Shown piece by piece: positions 18,209 through 28,134 of a stretch of 64,000 nt of DNA (the first letter of the stretch is position 1; the number at the start of each line of letters is the position of its first letter). This stretch comes from Halomonas beimenensis (GTDB lineage: Bacteria > Pseudomonadota > Gammaproteobacteria > Pseudomonadales > Halomonadaceae): the NCBI RefSeq assembly GCF_002549795.1, contig NZ_CP021435.1, forward strand, positions 1,922,001 to 1,986,000, read 5' to 3'. The position numbers and the translations under genes are program-made. Under the pieces are notes generated by a model that saw only the letters and a program-made list of their open reading frames with translations, was not told the origin of the DNA and searched no databases.

Positions 18209-18934
18209 ATGACGGCAAGCCAGTCGCAAGGGGGCAACGTCGACCAGGCCGAGATCGCCAAGTTCGAGGCCCTGGCCCATCGCTGGTGGGACCCGGAGGG
18301 CGAGTTCAAGCCGCTGCACGACATCAACCCGCTGCGCCTCGACTTCATCGATGCCCGGGCGGGGCTGGCGGGCCATCGGGTGCTGGACGTGGGCTGCGGC
18401 GGCGGCATCCTCGCCGAGGCCATGGCCCATCGCGGCGCCGAGGTGACCGGCATCGACCTGGGCGAGGCGCCGCTGGCCGTGGCCCGGCTGCACGCCGAGG
18501 AAAGCGGGGCGAGCGTGGACTACCGACGAATCAGCGTCGAGGACCTGGCCGAGGCCCGGCCCGGCGAGTTCGACATCGTCACCTGCCTGGAGATGCTCGA
18601 GCATGTGCCCGACCCGGCCTCGGTGGTCCGCGCCTGCGCGCGGCTGGTCAAGCCCGGGGGGCAGGTCTTCTTCTCGACGCTGAATCGCAACCCCAAGGCC
18701 TATGCCCTGGCCGTGCTGGGCGCCGAATACCTGCTGCGCATGCTGCCCAAGGGCACCCACGACTACGCCAAGTTCATCCGCCCTTCGGAACTCGCCGCCT
18801 GGTGCCGCGACGCCGGACTCGAGGTGCGCGAGCAGAACGGCCTGACCTACCAGCCGCTGACGCGGCGCTATCGTCTCTCGGCCACCGACGTCTCGGTCAA
18901 CTACCTGGTGCATTGCCGGCGGGAGGCCCCATGA
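18209..18934 (+). CDS. ubiG: Bifunctional ubiquinone biosynthesis O-methyltransferase UbiG
   Basis: A 241-residue SAM-dependent methyltransferase that carries out both O-methylations of ubiquinone synthesis. The N-terminal signature [20 protein letters not shown] is diagnostic, followed by the SAM motif [16 protein letters not shown] (about 54-70), [16 protein letters not shown] and the C-terminal [23 protein letters not shown] 18209 follows GGAGACGACAG. Its stop overlaps the gph start as ATGA. Confidence 0.95.
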   Translation: MTASQSQGGNVDQAEIAKFEALAHRWWDPEGEFKPLHDINPLRLDFIDARAGLAGHRVLDVGCGGGILAEAMAHRGAEVTGIDLGEAPLAVARLHAEESGASVDYRRISVEDLAEARPGEFDIVTCLEMLEHVPDPASVVRACARLVKPGGQVFFSTLNRNPKAYALAVLGAEYLLRMLPKGTHDYAKFIRPSELAAWCRDAGLEVREQNGLTYQPLTRRYRLSATDVSVNYLVHCRREAP

Positions 18935-19593
18935 GCGTGTCTCGCCCCGCCGCCCTGCTCTTCGACCTGGACGGCACCCTGGTGGACACCGCACCCGACC
19001 TGGCACGGGCCACCAATGCGCTCCGGGCCCATCACGGGCTGCCTCCCCTGCCCTATCCGGCGATCCGCGCCCAGGTCTCCAACGGTGGCAGCGTCCTGGT
19101 GACCCTGGCGCTGGGCCTCGAGCGCGACCATCCCGAGCACGAGGCGGCCCGCGCCTTCCTGCTGGCCGCCTACGGCGAGGCCGTCGCCGTGGACAGTCGG
19201 GTCTTCCCCCCCCTGGACCGTCTGCTCGTCGACTGGGGCGGCGCCGGCCGGCCCTGGGGCATCGTCACCAACAAGCCCCGGGCCTATGCCGCCCCCCTGG
19301 TGGAGGCGTTGCGCCTCGGCCCGGGCGCCCTGCTGTGCGCCGACGACCTGCCGGTCAAGAAGCCCGATCCGGCCCCCCTCCTGGAAGCCGCGCGGCGACT
19401 GGGCGTGGCCGCCGGCGAATGCTGGTACATCGGGGACCATGTGCGCGACATCCAGGCCGCCCGGGCGGCGGGCATGCCCGCCGTGGCGGTCGGCTACGGC
19501 TATCTCGCCGAGGAGGACGACTACCGGGCCTGGCCCGCCGATCACTGGTTCGACACCGCCGAGGCCCTCACCCGGGCCCTGCGGTCGTCCTGA
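18931..19593 (+). CDS. gph: Phosphoglycolate phosphatase, HAD family
   Basis: A 220-residue HAD phosphatase. Motif [17 protein letters not shown] gives the two catalytic aspartates; motif II is the threonine of GIVTNKP; motif III is the lysine of [11 protein letters not shown]; motif IV is the acidic pair region [16 protein letters not shown]. The ubiG-gph order with overlapping ORFs is the usual gammaproteobacterial arrangement and supports Gph, which clears 2-phosphoglycolate. In pseudomonads yciK usually follows on the same strand; here it is on the opposite strand, joined to the tol-pal cluster. Confidence 0.9.
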   Translation: MSVSRPAALLFDLDGTLVDTAPDLARATNALRAHHGLPPLPYPAIRAQVSNGGSVLVTLALGLERDHPEHEAARAFLLAAYGEAVAVDSRVFPPLDRLLVDWGGAGRPWGIVTNKPRAYAAPLVEALRLGPGALLCADDLPVKKPDPAPLLEAARRLGVAAGECWYIGDHVRDIQAARAAGMPAVAVGYGYLAEEDDYRAWPADHWFDTAEALTRALRSS

Positions 19594-19598
19594 ACCAC

Positions 19599-19626
19599 GA
19601 CGGGCCTCCCCTTCGGGAGGCCCGTC
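19599..19626. terminator. Hairpin between convergent gph and yciK
   Basis: A perfect 12-bp stem (19599-19610 with 19615-19626) with loop CTTC lies five bases after the gph stop. There is no T run on either side, so it may act with Rho or as a bidirectional barrier. Confidence 0.65.
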
Positions 19627-19673
19627 TCGACGGATGGCCGGTCCTGGAACAGGCTCGGCGCTCTCCGTCCGTC

Positions 19674-19697
19674 GTGGGAGCGCTCTTTAGGGCGCGA
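19674..19697 (+). repeat. REP-type palindromic element
   Basis: GTGGGAGCGCTCTTTAGGGC followed by GCGA: a conserved GTGGGAGCG head, a short GC hairpin and a GCGA tail. The same pattern occurs twice at 38399-38466. It lies in the convergent gph/yciK gap and resembles pseudomonad REP sequences. Confidence 0.6.
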
Positions 19698-19743
19698 TTT
19701 GGTGCCGCCCTGCGGGCGAAATCACGCAGCGAAAACCGGAGTG

Positions 19744-20505
19744 TCAGCCCTTGGGCGGCTGAGCGTCGAACTTCTCGCCGTTGTGTCCCCGGCTGTCCGG
19801 CCCCATCAGCCACAGGTAGGTGGGCATGATGTCCTCGGGCGTGCGCAGGGCCATGGGATCCTCCGCCGGATAGGCCGCCTTGCGCATGGCGGTCCGGGTG
19901 CCGCCCGGGTTCAGGGTGTTGACCCGCAGCGTGCCGAGGTGCTCGACCTCGTCGGCCAGCACCTCGACGAAACCCTCGGTGGCGAACTTCGACACCGAGT
20001 AGGCGCCCCAGTAGGCCCGCCCGCGGCGCCCCACCGAGGAGGACGTGAAGATCACCGAGGCATCCGGGGAGGCCTGGAGCAGCGGCAGCAGGGCCTGGGT
20101 CATCCAGATCGGGCCGTTGATGTTGACCTGCATGACCTGCTCCCAGAGCTCGGGGTTGTACTGCTCGAAGGGCGTGATCCGTCCCAGCAGCCCGGCGTTG
20201 TGCAGGATCCCGTCCAGCCGGCCGAACTCCTTGTCCAGGGTCTCGGCCATGTCGTGGAAGTCCTTGAGGGTGGCGCCCTCGAAGTTGAGCGGGAAGATCG
20301 CCGGCTGAGGCAGCCCTTCGGCCTCGATCTCGTCGTAGACCGCCTCCAGCTTGGCGATGGTCCGGCCCAGCAGGATCACGGTGGCGCCGTGCCGGGCGAA
20401 GGTCAGGGCGGCGGTGCGCCCGATGCCGTCGCCGGCCCCGGTCACCAGGATCACCCGGTCCTGGAGCAGGTCCGCGGGGGCCACATAGTCGATCTTGCAG
20501 GTCAT
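19744..20505 (-). CDS. yciK: YciK-family short-chain dehydrogenase
   Basis: A 253-residue Rossmann-fold oxidoreductase. Cofactor motif VTGAGDGIGRTAAL (about 21-34), structural motif LHNAGLLGRI, and catalytic Ser-Tyr-Lys in TSSSVGRRGRAYWGAYSVSK. The tail PDSRGHNGEKFDAQPPKG is characteristic of the YciK group, whose physiological substrate is unknown. It lies 18 bases after cpoB and is likely the last gene of the tol-pal transcript. Confidence 0.88.
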   Translation of the reverse strand: MTCKIDYVAPADLLQDRVILVTGAGDGIGRTAALTFARHGATVILLGRTIAKLEAVYDEIEAEGLPQPAIFPLNFEGATLKDFHDMAETLDKEFGRLDGILHNAGLLGRITPFEQYNPELWEQVMQVNINGPIWMTQALLPLLQASPDASVIFTSSSVGRRGRAYWGAYSVSKFATEGFVEVLADEVEHLGTLRVNTLNPGGTRTAMRKAAYPAEDPMALRTPEDIMPTYLWLMGPDSRGHNGEKFDAQPPKG

Positions 20506-20523
20506 CGAAGCTCCTTGCGGGAA

Positions 20524-21309
20524 TCAGTTGCCCGATTGGCGGAGGAAATCGGCGGCGAGGCTCGCGGCGCTGCTGTCGGGATAGTCCGACCGAACCCGCT
20601 CGAGCAGCTCGCGGCTGGCTTCCGGGTCGCCCTGGCGTGCCTTGAGCAGGCCCAGCTTGTAGAGGGCGTCGGGCACCTTGTTGCTGTCGGGGAAGTCGTC
20701 GAGGACACGCCGGAAGGCGGTCTCGGCCCTGTCCAGCTCGGAGGCCGCGGAATGCAGCTCGCCGAGCCAGTAATGGGCGTTGGCGGTCAGCCGGGTGTCC
20801 GGATGGTCGGCGATGAAGGCCTCGAAGGCGGCGGTGGCCGCCTCGAACTCGCGGGACTGGACCTTGGCGAAGGCCGCCTGGTAGGCCTGGCGGACGCCGG
20901 CCTCGTCATCGCCCTGTCCATTGCCGGGCTCCGGCGCTGCCGCCCCGTCGCCGCTCGCGGTCGCCTCTTGCGAGGGCGTGTCACCCGCGGGAGGCGGGGT
21001 CGCCGGCCCGGCACCCAGGCGTTCGTCCAGGTCCAGGTATTGCTGGCGGGTCTGGCGCTTGAGCTGCTCCAGCTGGTAACGCAGCTCCTCCACCTGGCCG
21101 CGCAACCGGCGGATCTCCTCCTGGTTGCGCTGGACCTCGTTGAACAGCACCAGGCTGCCCCCCGCCTGCTCGCGAGTGGCGGTCTGGTCGTAGAAGCTGC
21201 CCGAGCCGTCGGTGAGGTCCTCCACCACCGGCTGCTGGGCCAGCACGGGCGCGGACAAGGCCAGGCCCAGGGCGCTCGCGGCGCACCATGCTCCGAGACG
21301 GGGTCTCAT
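20524..21309 (-). CDS. cpoB: Cell division coordinator CpoB (YbgF)
   Basis: A 261-residue periplasmic protein. A signal peptide ends about ALSAPVLAQ; a trimerising coiled coil follows (EVQRNQEEIRRLRGQVEELR, residues about 58-95), then a Ala/Pro/Gly-rich linker and C-terminal TPR repeats (YQAAFAKVQSREFEAATAAF, AHYWLGELHSAASELDRAE, ALYKLGLLKARQGDPEAS). CpoB links the Tol-Pal machine to peptidoglycan synthesis during division. It is placed directly after pal, as is standard. Confidence 0.92.
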   Translation of the reverse strand: MRPRLGAWCAASALGLALSAPVLAQQPVVEDLTDGSGSFYDQTATREQAGGSLVLFNEVQRNQEEIRRLRGQVEELRYQLEQLKRQTRQQYLDLDERLGAGPATPPPAGDTPSQEATASGDGAAAPEPGNGQGDDEAGVRQAYQAAFAKVQSREFEAATAAFEAFIADHPDTRLTANAHYWLGELHSAASELDRAETAFRRVLDDFPDSNKVPDALYKLGLLKARQGDPEASRELLERVRSDYPDSSAASLAADFLRQSGN

Positions 21310-21341
21310 CGCGTCCTCCCTTCCCTCGTTGGCTGTCGGGT

Positions 21342-21878
21342 TCAGTAGGCGAAGACCACCCGACGGTTCTGGGCGTAGGCCTCCTCGCTATGGCCTCGGG
21401 CGGCGGGGCGCTCCTCGCCGTAGCTGACCACCTCGACCTGGGAGGGGGACACCCCCTGGACGCTCAGGAAACGCTCCACCGCGCCGGCACGGCGCTCACC
21501 GAGGGCCAGGTTGTACTCTCGGGTGCCGCGCTCGTCGGTGTGGCCCTGCAGCATCACGCTGGCATCGGGATTGCTGCGCAGGAAACGCGCGTGGGCATCC
21601 AGCACCGGCTGGAACTCGGGCCGGATCGCGTCGCTGTCGTAGGCGAAGTAGATGGTGCGCACCTCCGGCAGGCGGGAACCGGCCATCTGGCCGGCGCCTT
21701 CGCCCAGGCCGCTGCCGCTGACCCGGGCGGCCCCGGCGGTGCCGGTGCCCACCCCGTTGCCGGCCCCGCCGGTGCCATCCATGGCGGCATCCTGGGTGCC
21801 GCCGGTGCTGGAACAGCCGGCCAGGACGGCCAGGGACATGGCGACGGCCAGGACGCGGACAGAAGACTTGAATTGCAT
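21342..21878 (-). CDS. pal: Peptidoglycan-associated lipoprotein Pal
   Basis: A 178-residue outer-membrane lipoprotein. The lipobox LAGC places the acylated cysteine near residue 22. A Gly/Ala-rich linker leads to the OmpA-like peptidoglycan-binding domain (YFAYDSDAIRPEFQPVLDAH, LQGHTDERGTREYNLALGER, SYGEERPAARGHSEEAYAQN, RRVVF). It anchors the outer membrane to peptidoglycan and cycles between TolB and the wall. The ribosome site AAGGAG precedes the ATG. Confidence 0.95.
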   Translation of the reverse strand: MQFKSSVRVLAVAMSLAVLAGCSSTGGTQDAAMDGTGGAGNGVGTGTAGAARVSGSGLGEGAGQMAGSRLPEVRTIYFAYDSDAIRPEFQPVLDAHARFLRSNPDASVMLQGHTDERGTREYNLALGERRAGAVERFLSVQGVSPSQVEVVSYGEERPAARGHSEEAYAQNRRVVFAY

Positions 21879-21899
21879 CGTAGGACTCCTTTCGAGATG

Positions 21900-23189
21900 T
21901 CAGTTCAGAAACGGCGACCAGGCGGGCTCGCGGACGTCGCCCTGGGCCGCGGGGAGCCGGAAGGAGGCTCGCCCGTCGGCGGACACGGCCCCCAGGACGC
22001 CGGTGCCGCCCTGCTGGGTGGCGAAGATTACCATGGTGCCGTTGGGCGCGACACTGGGCGACTCGGCCTGCCCGGCATCGCCCAGCTCCACCAAGCGGCC
22101 GTTGTCGAGATCCTGGCGGGCGACCCGATAGCCGTTGCCGCCACGATGGATGAGGAAGAGGCTCTCGCCGTCCGGGGCGAAGCGTCCTCGGGCGTTGTAG
22201 TCGCCGGTGAAGGTGAGACGCTGGACCTCCCCGCTGCGCAGGTCATGGCGATAGATCTGCGGGCCCCCGCTGCGATCCGAGGTATAGATCAGGCTGTCGC
22301 CGTCCGGCGACCAGGCTGGCTCGGTCTCGATGCTGGGCGCATCGGTGATGCGCTCCAGGTTGCGCGAGGCGAGATCCATCACGTAGATCTCCGGCTGGCC
22401 GTCCCGGGACAGGGCCATGGCCAGGCGACGCCCGTCCGGCGACCAGGCCGGGGCGCTGTTGAGCCCCTCGAAGGAGGTGACCCGGGCTCGCCGCCCGCTC
22501 GCCACCTCCTGGACGTAGATCGCCGGCCGGCCGGTCTCGAAGGACACGTAGGCCAGCTTGTTGCCGTCCGGCGACCAGGCCGGCGACATGATGGGCTGAT
22601 CGGAACCGAGGACCTGCTGGCTGTTGCGGCCGTCGGCGTCCGCCACGTAGAGCTGGTAGGCGGTCGACTCGCCCACGCCCTGGGAGGTGACGTAGGCGAT
22701 GCGGGTGGAGAAGGCTCCCCGGATGCCGGTGATCGCCTCGAAGACCTGGTCGCTGATGCGATGGGCGGCGGCACGCAGCTGGTCCTGGCCGGCCGTGATC
22801 CGCTCGCCGAGCATCCGGGACTCGCCGCTGACGTCGAGCAGCTCGTAGCGGATACGAATGCCCTCCCCCTCGCGGCTGACCCGCCCCACCACCAGGTAGC
22901 GCGTGTCCAGGGCCTGCCAGTCGCCGAAGGCCACCTCGTCGCCGCTGGCGGGCCGGGCGAACATGGCCCGGCGCTCCAGGGGCGCGAAGTAGCCGCTGCG
23001 CTCCAGGTCGTCGGCGACCACCCGGGCCAGGTCCACCGGCAGCGTCTGGCCGTCCTCGGCGAACGGCACCACGGCGATGGGGGTGGCCCGCTCGTTGCCG
23101 CGGGTGATGTCGATGGTCAGATCGGCCTGGGCCAGCGGCGCGATCAGCGACAGCAGGACCACCACCCAGGTGCTCATCAGGGCTCTCAT
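21900..23189 (-). CDS. tolB: Tol-Pal system periplasmic protein TolB
   Basis: A 429-residue periplasmic protein. Signal peptide to about LIAPLAQA, then the TolB N-terminal domain ([20 protein letters not shown]) and a six-bladed propeller built of WSPDG repeats ([48 protein letters not shown] and others). It carries Pal between the wall and TolA. Its start overlaps the tolA stop by one base. A second ATG four codons in (MSTWVV) is an equally reasonable start. Confidence 0.95.
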   Translation of the reverse strand: MRALMSTWVVVLLSLIAPLAQADLTIDITRGNERATPIAVVPFAEDGQTLPVDLARVVADDLERSGYFAPLERRAMFARPASGDEVAFGDWQALDTRYLVVGRVSREGEGIRIRYELLDVSGESRMLGERITAGQDQLRAAAHRISDQVFEAITGIRGAFSTRIAYVTSQGVGESTAYQLYVADADGRNSQQVLGSDQPIMSPAWSPDGNKLAYVSFETGRPAIYVQEVASGRRARVTSFEGLNSAPAWSPDGRRLAMALSRDGQPEIYVMDLASRNLERITDAPSIETEPAWSPDGDSLIYTSDRSGGPQIYRHDLRSGEVQRLTFTGDYNARGRFAPDGESLFLIHRGGNGYRVARQDLDNGRLVELGDAGQAESPSVAPNGTMVIFATQQGGTGVLGAVSADGRASFRLPAAQGDVREPAWSPFLN

Positions 23190-24295
23190 CAGCGTATATC
23201 CCCCGGTCGGAATCTGAGGTTGAACTCTCGGTACTGCCGCTGCACGGAGGCGGGCAGCTCGCGCAATTCGGAGAAGGGTGCGGCGCTCTCCACCGCCTGG
23301 AGCGCCGAGCGGTCGAAGGCGCCATCGCCACTGCTACGACCGATGCGAGCGGCGAATAGCTCCCCGGAAGGCCCCAGGCGCACCGCCACCTCCGCGGTGG
23401 CCCCATCGCGGACGTTGGGGGGGATCACCCAGGCCTGCTCCACCGCCCGACGCACCAGGTTGATGAAGCCGTTGGCGGCTTCCTGGGCCTGGCGGGCGTT
23501 GGCCACGGCCTCGGCTTCCCCGGCGATGGCCCGGTCCAGGCTCTGCTGGGCGGCCTCCGCGGCCCGGCGGGCGGCCTCCTCCTGGCGACGCTGTGCCTCC
23601 GCCTCGCGCTGGCGGCGGGCCTCCTCCTCGGCCTGACGCCGAGCCTCGGCCTCCCGTCGACGTCGCTCCTCGGCCTCGCGCTGGCGGCGAGCCTCTTCCT
23701 CGGCCTGGCGCTGGCGTTCCGCCTCGGCCTCCCGGCGACGTCGCTCCTCGGCTTCCCGCTGGCGGCGAGCCTCTTCCTCGGCCTGGCGCTGGCGTTCCGC
23801 CTCGGCCTCCCGGCGACGCCGCTCCTCGGCTTCCCGCTGGCGACGGGCCTCTGCCTCCTGGCGACGCCGCTCGGCTTCCTGCTGCTCGCGTAACGCGGCC
23901 TGGCGCTCGGCAGCATCGAACCGCCTCGCCGCCTCGGCGGCGGCCTCTTCGGCGGCTTGGCGGGCCTTTTCACGCTCCTCGGCCAGGGCCGCCTCACGTT
24001 CGGCGTCCGCCTGCCGCTGGCGGTCGGCCTCGGCTTCCCGCTCGGCTTGCTGCCGGCGTGCCGCTTCTTCCTCGGCCTGGCGGGCGGCCTCGACCGCCTG
24101 GGTCGGATCGGCCTGCTGGGCCCGGTCGGTCGCCGTCTCGGCACGCACCAGGGTGGCCTGGACGATGGCCTGGTTGGGCGGTTCGCGCTCCGCCGAGGGA
24201 AAGCGGATCACGCTGACCACCAGCAGCCCCAGGTGCAGGGCGATGGCGAGCAGCAACGGCAGGCCGTAGCCGACGCGTCTGGAATGTCGTCCCAT
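23189..24295 (-). CDS. tolA: Tol-Pal system inner-membrane protein TolA
   Basis: A 368-residue envelope-spanning protein. One N-terminal helix ([19 protein letters not shown], about 11-30) anchors it to TolQR; a long charged helical domain of Ala/Glu/Arg/Gln (about 60-270) crosses the periplasm; the C-terminal domain III ([20 protein letters not shown] to FNLRFRPGD) reaches Pal/TolB. The helical domain contains a 26-residue repeat that is nearly identical at DNA level (see 23701-23856), so its length is probably variable between strains. Confidence 0.94.
   Translation of the reverse strand: MGRHSRRVGYGLPLLLAIALHLGLLVVSVIRFPSAEREPPNQAIVQATLVRAETATDRAQQADPTQAVEAARQAEEEAARRQQAEREAEADRQRQADAEREAALAEEREKARQAAEEAAAEAARRFDAAERQAALREQQEAERRRQEAEARRQREAEERRRREAEAERQRQAEEEARRQREAEERRRREAEAERQRQAEEEARRQREAEERRRREAEARRQAEEEARRQREAEAQRRQEEAARRAAEAAQQSLDRAIAGEAEAVANARQAQEAANGFINLVRRAVEQAWVIPPNVRDGATAEVAVRLGPSGELFAARIGRSSGDGAFDRSALQAVESAAPFSELRELPASVQRQYREFNLRFRPGDIR
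23701..23856 (-). repeat. 78-bp tandem repeat inside tolA
   Basis: Two adjacent 78-bp units (23701-23778 and 23779-23856) are almost identical and encode 26-residue units beginning near [19 protein letters not shown]. Degenerate copies continue on both sides. In-frame slippage would lengthen or shorten the periplasmic rod of TolA. Confidence 0.8.
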
Positions 24296-24304
24296 GCGCC
24301 CTCC

Positions 24305-24745
<441 letters not shown>

Positions 24746-24758
24746 GGCGTCGCCCTCC

Positions 24759-25448
24759 TCAGTCCGCGGCGGCGTCGCCGCGTCCCTGCAGGTTGCGGTG
24801 CAGGATGGAGTGGAACTCCTCGGCGAAGTCCTCGTACTTGCCCAGCATCCGGGAGGACTCGGCGGACAGCCGGTTGTAGAAGATCACCGCGGGGATGGCG
24901 GCGAACAGCCCCATGGCGGTGGCGATCAAGGCCTCGGCGATCCAGGGCGCCACGGTGGCGAGCGTCGCCTGCTGGGCCATCGACAGCGACTGGAAGGAGC
25001 CCATGATGCCCCAGACGGTGCCGAACAGCCCGATGTAGGGGCTCGAGGACGCCACGGTGGCCAGGAACACCAGGTGCAGGTTCAGGCGATCCTCCTCCCG
25101 GGACCAGGCCACGCGCATGCTGCGCTGGACGCCGTCGAGGATCGCCTGGGGGCTGCGGGTCTTGGGCAGCAGGCGATTGAACTCGCGAAAGCCGGCGCGG
25201 AAGATGTGCTCGGCCCCGAGGGTCTCCTGCTCCGGAGGCGTCTCGCGGTACAGCTCGTTGAGGTCGACCCCGGACCAGAAGCGGTCCTCGAAGTCACGGT
25301 GGGCCCGGCGGGCCCGGCGCATCACGAAGCTGCGCTGGAAGATCACCACCCAGGACAGCAGCGAGCCCAGCAGCAGCAGCAGCATCACCGCCTGGACCAC
25401 GCCGCTGGCGTTCATGATCAGGTGGGGGATGGACATGGCGTCGTTCAC
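24759..25448 (-). CDS. tolQ: Tol-Pal system protein TolQ
   Basis: A 229-residue ExbB-family inner-membrane protein with three helices: VVQAVMLLLLLGSLLSWVVI near the N terminus, then LVFLATVASSSPYIGLFGTV and ATAMGLFAAIPAVIFYNRL. The threonine and small residues of GLFGTVWGIM are family hallmarks. It is the first tol gene here, 25 bases after ruvB; the thioesterase gene ybgC that normally precedes tolQ is absent. Confidence 0.95.
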   Translation of the reverse strand: MNDAMSIPHLIMNASGVVQAVMLLLLLGSLLSWVVIFQRSFVMRRARRAHRDFEDRFWSGVDLNELYRETPPEQETLGAEHIFRAGFREFNRLLPKTRSPQAILDGVQRSMRVAWSREEDRLNLHLVFLATVASSSPYIGLFGTVWGIMGSFQSLSMAQQATLATVAPWIAEALIATAMGLFAAIPAVIFYNRLSAESSRMLGKYEDFAEEFHSILHRNLQGRGDAAAD

Positions 25449-25473
25449 GGGATTCCTCGTCGTCTCGTCTGAG

Positions 25474-26502
25474 TCAGTCGGGGGATGGCGCCGGGGCGCA
25501 ATCGTCCGGCGCCAGGCCGAAGTGGTGCCAGGCCTGTCGGGTCACGACCCGGCCCCGAGCGGTCCGCATCATCAGCCCCTGCTGGATGAGGTAGGGTTCG
25601 ATGACGTCCTCGATGGTGTCGCGCTCCTCGCCGATGGCCGCGGCCAGCGAATCGACCCCGACCGGCCCGCCGTCGAACTTCTCGATCATGGCGAGCAGCA
25701 GGCGGCGGTCCATGTGATCCAGGCCATGGTGGTCCACGTGCAGCATGTTCAGGGCCTGGTCGGCGATGTCGGCATCGATGTGGCCGCTGCCCCGCACCTC
25801 GGCGAAGTCCCTCACCCGGCGCAGCAGGCGGTTGGCGATCCGCGGGGTGCCCCGGGAGCGCCTCGCCACCTCCCGGGCGCCGTCCTCGTCGGCCGCCACG
25901 CCCAGCAGCCGGGCGGAGCGGGCGACGATCTCGGAGAGTTCCTCGATGCTGTAGAACTCGAGGCGCTGGACGATGCCGAAGCGGTCGCGCAGCGGCGAGG
26001 TCAACAGGCCCGCCCGAGTGGTGGCCCCCACCAGGGTGAAGGGCGGCAGGTCGAGCTTGATCGAGCGGGCCGCCGGTCCCTCGCCGATGACGATGTCCAG
26101 CTGGAAGTCTTCCATGGCCGGGTAGAGGATCTCCTCGACCACGGCGGAGAGGCGATGGATCTCGTCGATGAAGAGCACGTCCCCGGGCTGCAGGTTGGTG
26201 AGCATGGCGGCCAGGTCCCCGGCCCGCTCGAGCACCGGGCCGGAGGTGGACTTCAGGCCCACCCCCATCTCGGTGGCGATGATGTTGGCCAGCGTGGTCT
26301 TGCCGAGCCCGGGGGGACCGAAGACCAGGGTGTGATCCAGGCTCTCGGCGCGTCCCCGGGCGGCGCCGATGAAGATCTCCAGCTGCTCGCGCACCCGGGG
26401 CTGGCCGATGTAGTCGTGCAGCTGCTTGGGGCGGATGGCGTGATCGAGATGGCCCTCGCCCTCGCGGCTGTCGGCGCCGATCAGCCGATCAGTCTCCAGC
26501 AT
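25474..26502 (-). CDS. ruvB: Holliday junction branch migration helicase RuvB
   Basis: A 342-residue AAA+ motor. N-terminal [14 protein letters not shown], Walker [14 protein letters not shown] (about 57-69), Walker [11 protein letters not shown], sensor region [18 protein letters not shown] with the arginine finger, and the C-terminal winged helix ([16 protein letters not shown]). It drives branch migration with RuvA during recombination repair. In the same transcript as ruvC and ruvA. Confidence 0.96.
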   Translation of the reverse strand: MLETDRLIGADSREGEGHLDHAIRPKQLHDYIGQPRVREQLEIFIGAARGRAESLDHTLVFGPPGLGKTTLANIIATEMGVGLKSTSGPVLERAGDLAAMLTNLQPGDVLFIDEIHRLSAVVEEILYPAMEDFQLDIVIGEGPAARSIKLDLPPFTLVGATTRAGLLTSPLRDRFGIVQRLEFYSIEELSEIVARSARLLGVAADEDGAREVARRSRGTPRIANRLLRRVRDFAEVRGSGHIDADIADQALNMLHVDHHGLDHMDRRLLLAMIEKFDGGPVGVDSLAAAIGEERDTIEDVIEPYLIQQGLMMRTARGRVVTRQAWHHFGLAPDDCAPAPSPD

Positions 26503-26546
26503 GGGGAGCCTCCAGCGGTGTCAGGGATGGGCGGCGAGCCATGAGA

Positions 26547-27161
26547 CTAGCCCGCCATGCGGCGCGCGAGCGCCGCCTTGATGATGGCCTCGGTACTGCC
26601 CTGCTCTTCCAGGCCCGTGAGCATGCGGGCGGCCTCGGCGGGCTTGTAGCCCAGGCTGACCAGGGCGGCCTCGGCGTCGGCCAGGGGGTCCTGGCGCGCC
26701 GCCGGTGCCGCGCCGACCGCCTCGAGGGGCATGCCGGCGGGCTCGGCGTTCCCTTCCCAGTGGGGGAAGCGGTCCCGCATCTCGACGATCAGTCGCTCGG
26801 CGGTCTTCTTGCCCACGCCGGGCAGGCGCGTCAGCGCCTTGACGTCGTCGTCCATGACGCAACGAATGAAGGCGTCCTCGTCCATGCCGGAGAGGATGGC
26901 CAGGGCCAGCTTGGGCCCGACCCCGTTGACCCTGATCAAGGCGCGGAACAGCGCCCGCTCCTGTTCCCGGGCGAAGCCGTAGAGCAGGTGGGCGTCGTCG
27001 CGCACGGTCAGGTGGGTATGCAGGGCCACCTCCTCGCCGAGGGCGGGCAACGCCACCAGGGTGGTCATGGACGCCTCCAGCTCGTAGCCCACACCGGCCA
27101 CGTCCACCAGCAGCCAGGGGGGCTGCTTGTCCACCAGGGTGCCTCGTAAGCGTCCGATCAT
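26547..27161 (-). CDS. ruvA: Holliday junction branch migration protein RuvA
   Basis: A 204-residue junction-binding protein. Domain I begins [20 protein letters not shown] with an OB fold; two helix-hairpin-helix motifs follow ([18 protein letters not shown] and [19 protein letters not shown]), then an acidic, proline-rich linker and the C-terminal RuvB-contacting domain ([20 protein letters not shown]). It lies between ruvC and ruvB, with a possible promoter of its own at 27213-27242. Confidence 0.96.
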   Translation of the reverse strand: MIGRLRGTLVDKQPPWLLVDVAGVGYELEASMTTLVALPALGEEVALHTHLTVRDDAHLLYGFAREQERALFRALIRVNGVGPKLALAILSGMDEDAFIRCVMDDDVKALTRLPGVGKKTAERLIVEMRDRFPHWEGNAEPAGMPLEAVGAAPAARQDPLADAEAALVSLGYKPAEAARMLTGLEEQGSTEAIIKAALARRMAG

Positions 27162-27212
27162 GGTAGGTCACTGTCCTTGAAGATGAATCCCCGCGCGCCG
27201 GGCGTCGCGGTC

Positions 27213-27242
27213 ACTATACTGGTCCCCCCCGGGGCATGCCAG
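27213..27242 (-). promoter_or_regulatory. Candidate promoter for ruvA-ruvB
   Basis: Reading the minus strand: -35 CTGGCA (27242-27237), 18-base spacer, -10 TATAGT (27218-27213). It lies in the 119-base gap between ruvC and ruvA and would give a leader of about 45 bases. No LexA-type CTG-N10-CAG site was recognised. Confidence 0.4.
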
Positions 27243-27280
27243 CCGGCCGCGGGAGCCATCGGCGTCGCCTCCGGGCGACA

Positions 27281-27823
27281 TCATGAGGGCCGGAAGTCCC
27301 GCCAGGAGCCCCCCCGGGACCGGCGCCGGCCGCCGCCGTAACTGCCCTGCTGGACCAGCCCGAGACGGGCATGGGCATGAGTCAGGGCGATGGCCAGGGC
27401 ATCGGCGGCGTCGGCCTGGGGCCTGCCGGAGAGGCCCAGGATGGCGGTCACCATGTGCTGGACCTGCGCCTTGTCGGCGGCCCCGCCGCCGGTCACCGCC
27501 TGCTTGATCTGGCGCGGCCCGTACTCGCTGACCGGCAGGCCGTGATTGGCGGCGCAGACGATGGCGGTGCCCCGGGCCTGTCCCAGCTTGAGCGCCGAGT
27601 CGGCGTTCTTGGACATGAACACCTGCTCGATGGCGAACTCGCCCGGCCCGTGCAAGCCGATCAGCTCGCTGATCCCGGCATACACCTGGGCCAGGCGCTG
27701 GGCGAGGTCGTCGCCCCGGGTGCGGATGCAGCCGCTGGCCACGTAGCGCGGCGTCGGCGTGGCCGCGTCCAGCACCCCGTAGCCGGTGATCCGCGAGCCG
27801 GGGTCGATGCCCAGGATCAGCAT
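27281..27823 (-). CDS. ruvC: Crossover junction endodeoxyribonuclease RuvC
   Basis: A 180-residue Holliday junction resolvase. Catalytic acids appear in [13 protein letters not shown] (Asp7), FAIEQVFMS (Glu) and the C-terminal pair in [17 protein letters not shown]. The start MLILGIDPG at 27823 has GGGGAGAGG upstream and matches the family. The frame is open further upstream: ATG 27871 would add 16 residues beginning [12 protein letters not shown], in which MDELQD is a copy of the YebC C terminus carried in by the adjacent 63-bp repeat. Confidence 0.95.
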   Translation of the reverse strand: MLILGIDPGSRITGYGVLDAATPTPRYVASGCIRTRGDDLAQRLAQVYAGISELIGLHGPGEFAIEQVFMSKNADSALKLGQARGTAIVCAANHGLPVSEYGPRQIKQAVTGGGAADKAQVQHMVTAILGLSGRPQADAADALAIALTHAHARLGLVQQGSYGGGRRRSRGGSWRDFRPS

Positions 27824-27854
27824 CGTGCCTCTCCCCGAAGCGGGACACTCGTCA

Positions 27855-28134
27855 TCCTGCAACTCGTCCATGCCGGCATCGGCGCCGGATCGAGAGCGCA
27901 TTGGTGTGCGGCTTCAATCCTGCAGTTCGTCCATGCCGGCATCGGCGCCGGATCGAGAGCGCAATGGTGTGCGGCTTCAATCCTGCAGTTCGTCCATGCC
28001 GGCATCGGCGCCGGATCGAGAGCGCATTGGTGTGCGGCTTCAATCCTGCAGTTCGTCCATGATGGCATCGGCGCCGGATCGAGAGCGCATTGGTGTGCGG
28101 CTTCAATCCTGCAGTTCGTCCATGATGGCATCGG
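27855..28134 (-). repeat. 63-bp tandem repeat derived from the yebC 3' end
   Basis: Four full 63-bp units (27855-27917, 27918-27980, 27981-28043, 28044-28106), then the first 28 bases of a fifth that is the genuine end of yebC. On the minus strand each unit contains GCCGATGCC, ATGGACGAACTGCAGGAT and TGA, that is, a copy of the YebC C-terminal codons and stop, followed by about 40 bases resembling the neighbouring yebC sequence CACACCAATGCG. Units differ at only a few bases. In the copy nearest ruvC the TGA is changed, and the frame reads into ruvC. Confidence 0.92.

Noticed and set aside
23593..24216. A Pro/Arg-rich plus-strand frame opposite tolA
   Set aside because: It is the antisense of the TolA repeat domain and has no independent support.
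27855..28106. A CRISPR array
   Set aside because: The 63-bp units are directly adjacent with no unique spacers, and they derive from the yebC terminus; there are no cas genes.
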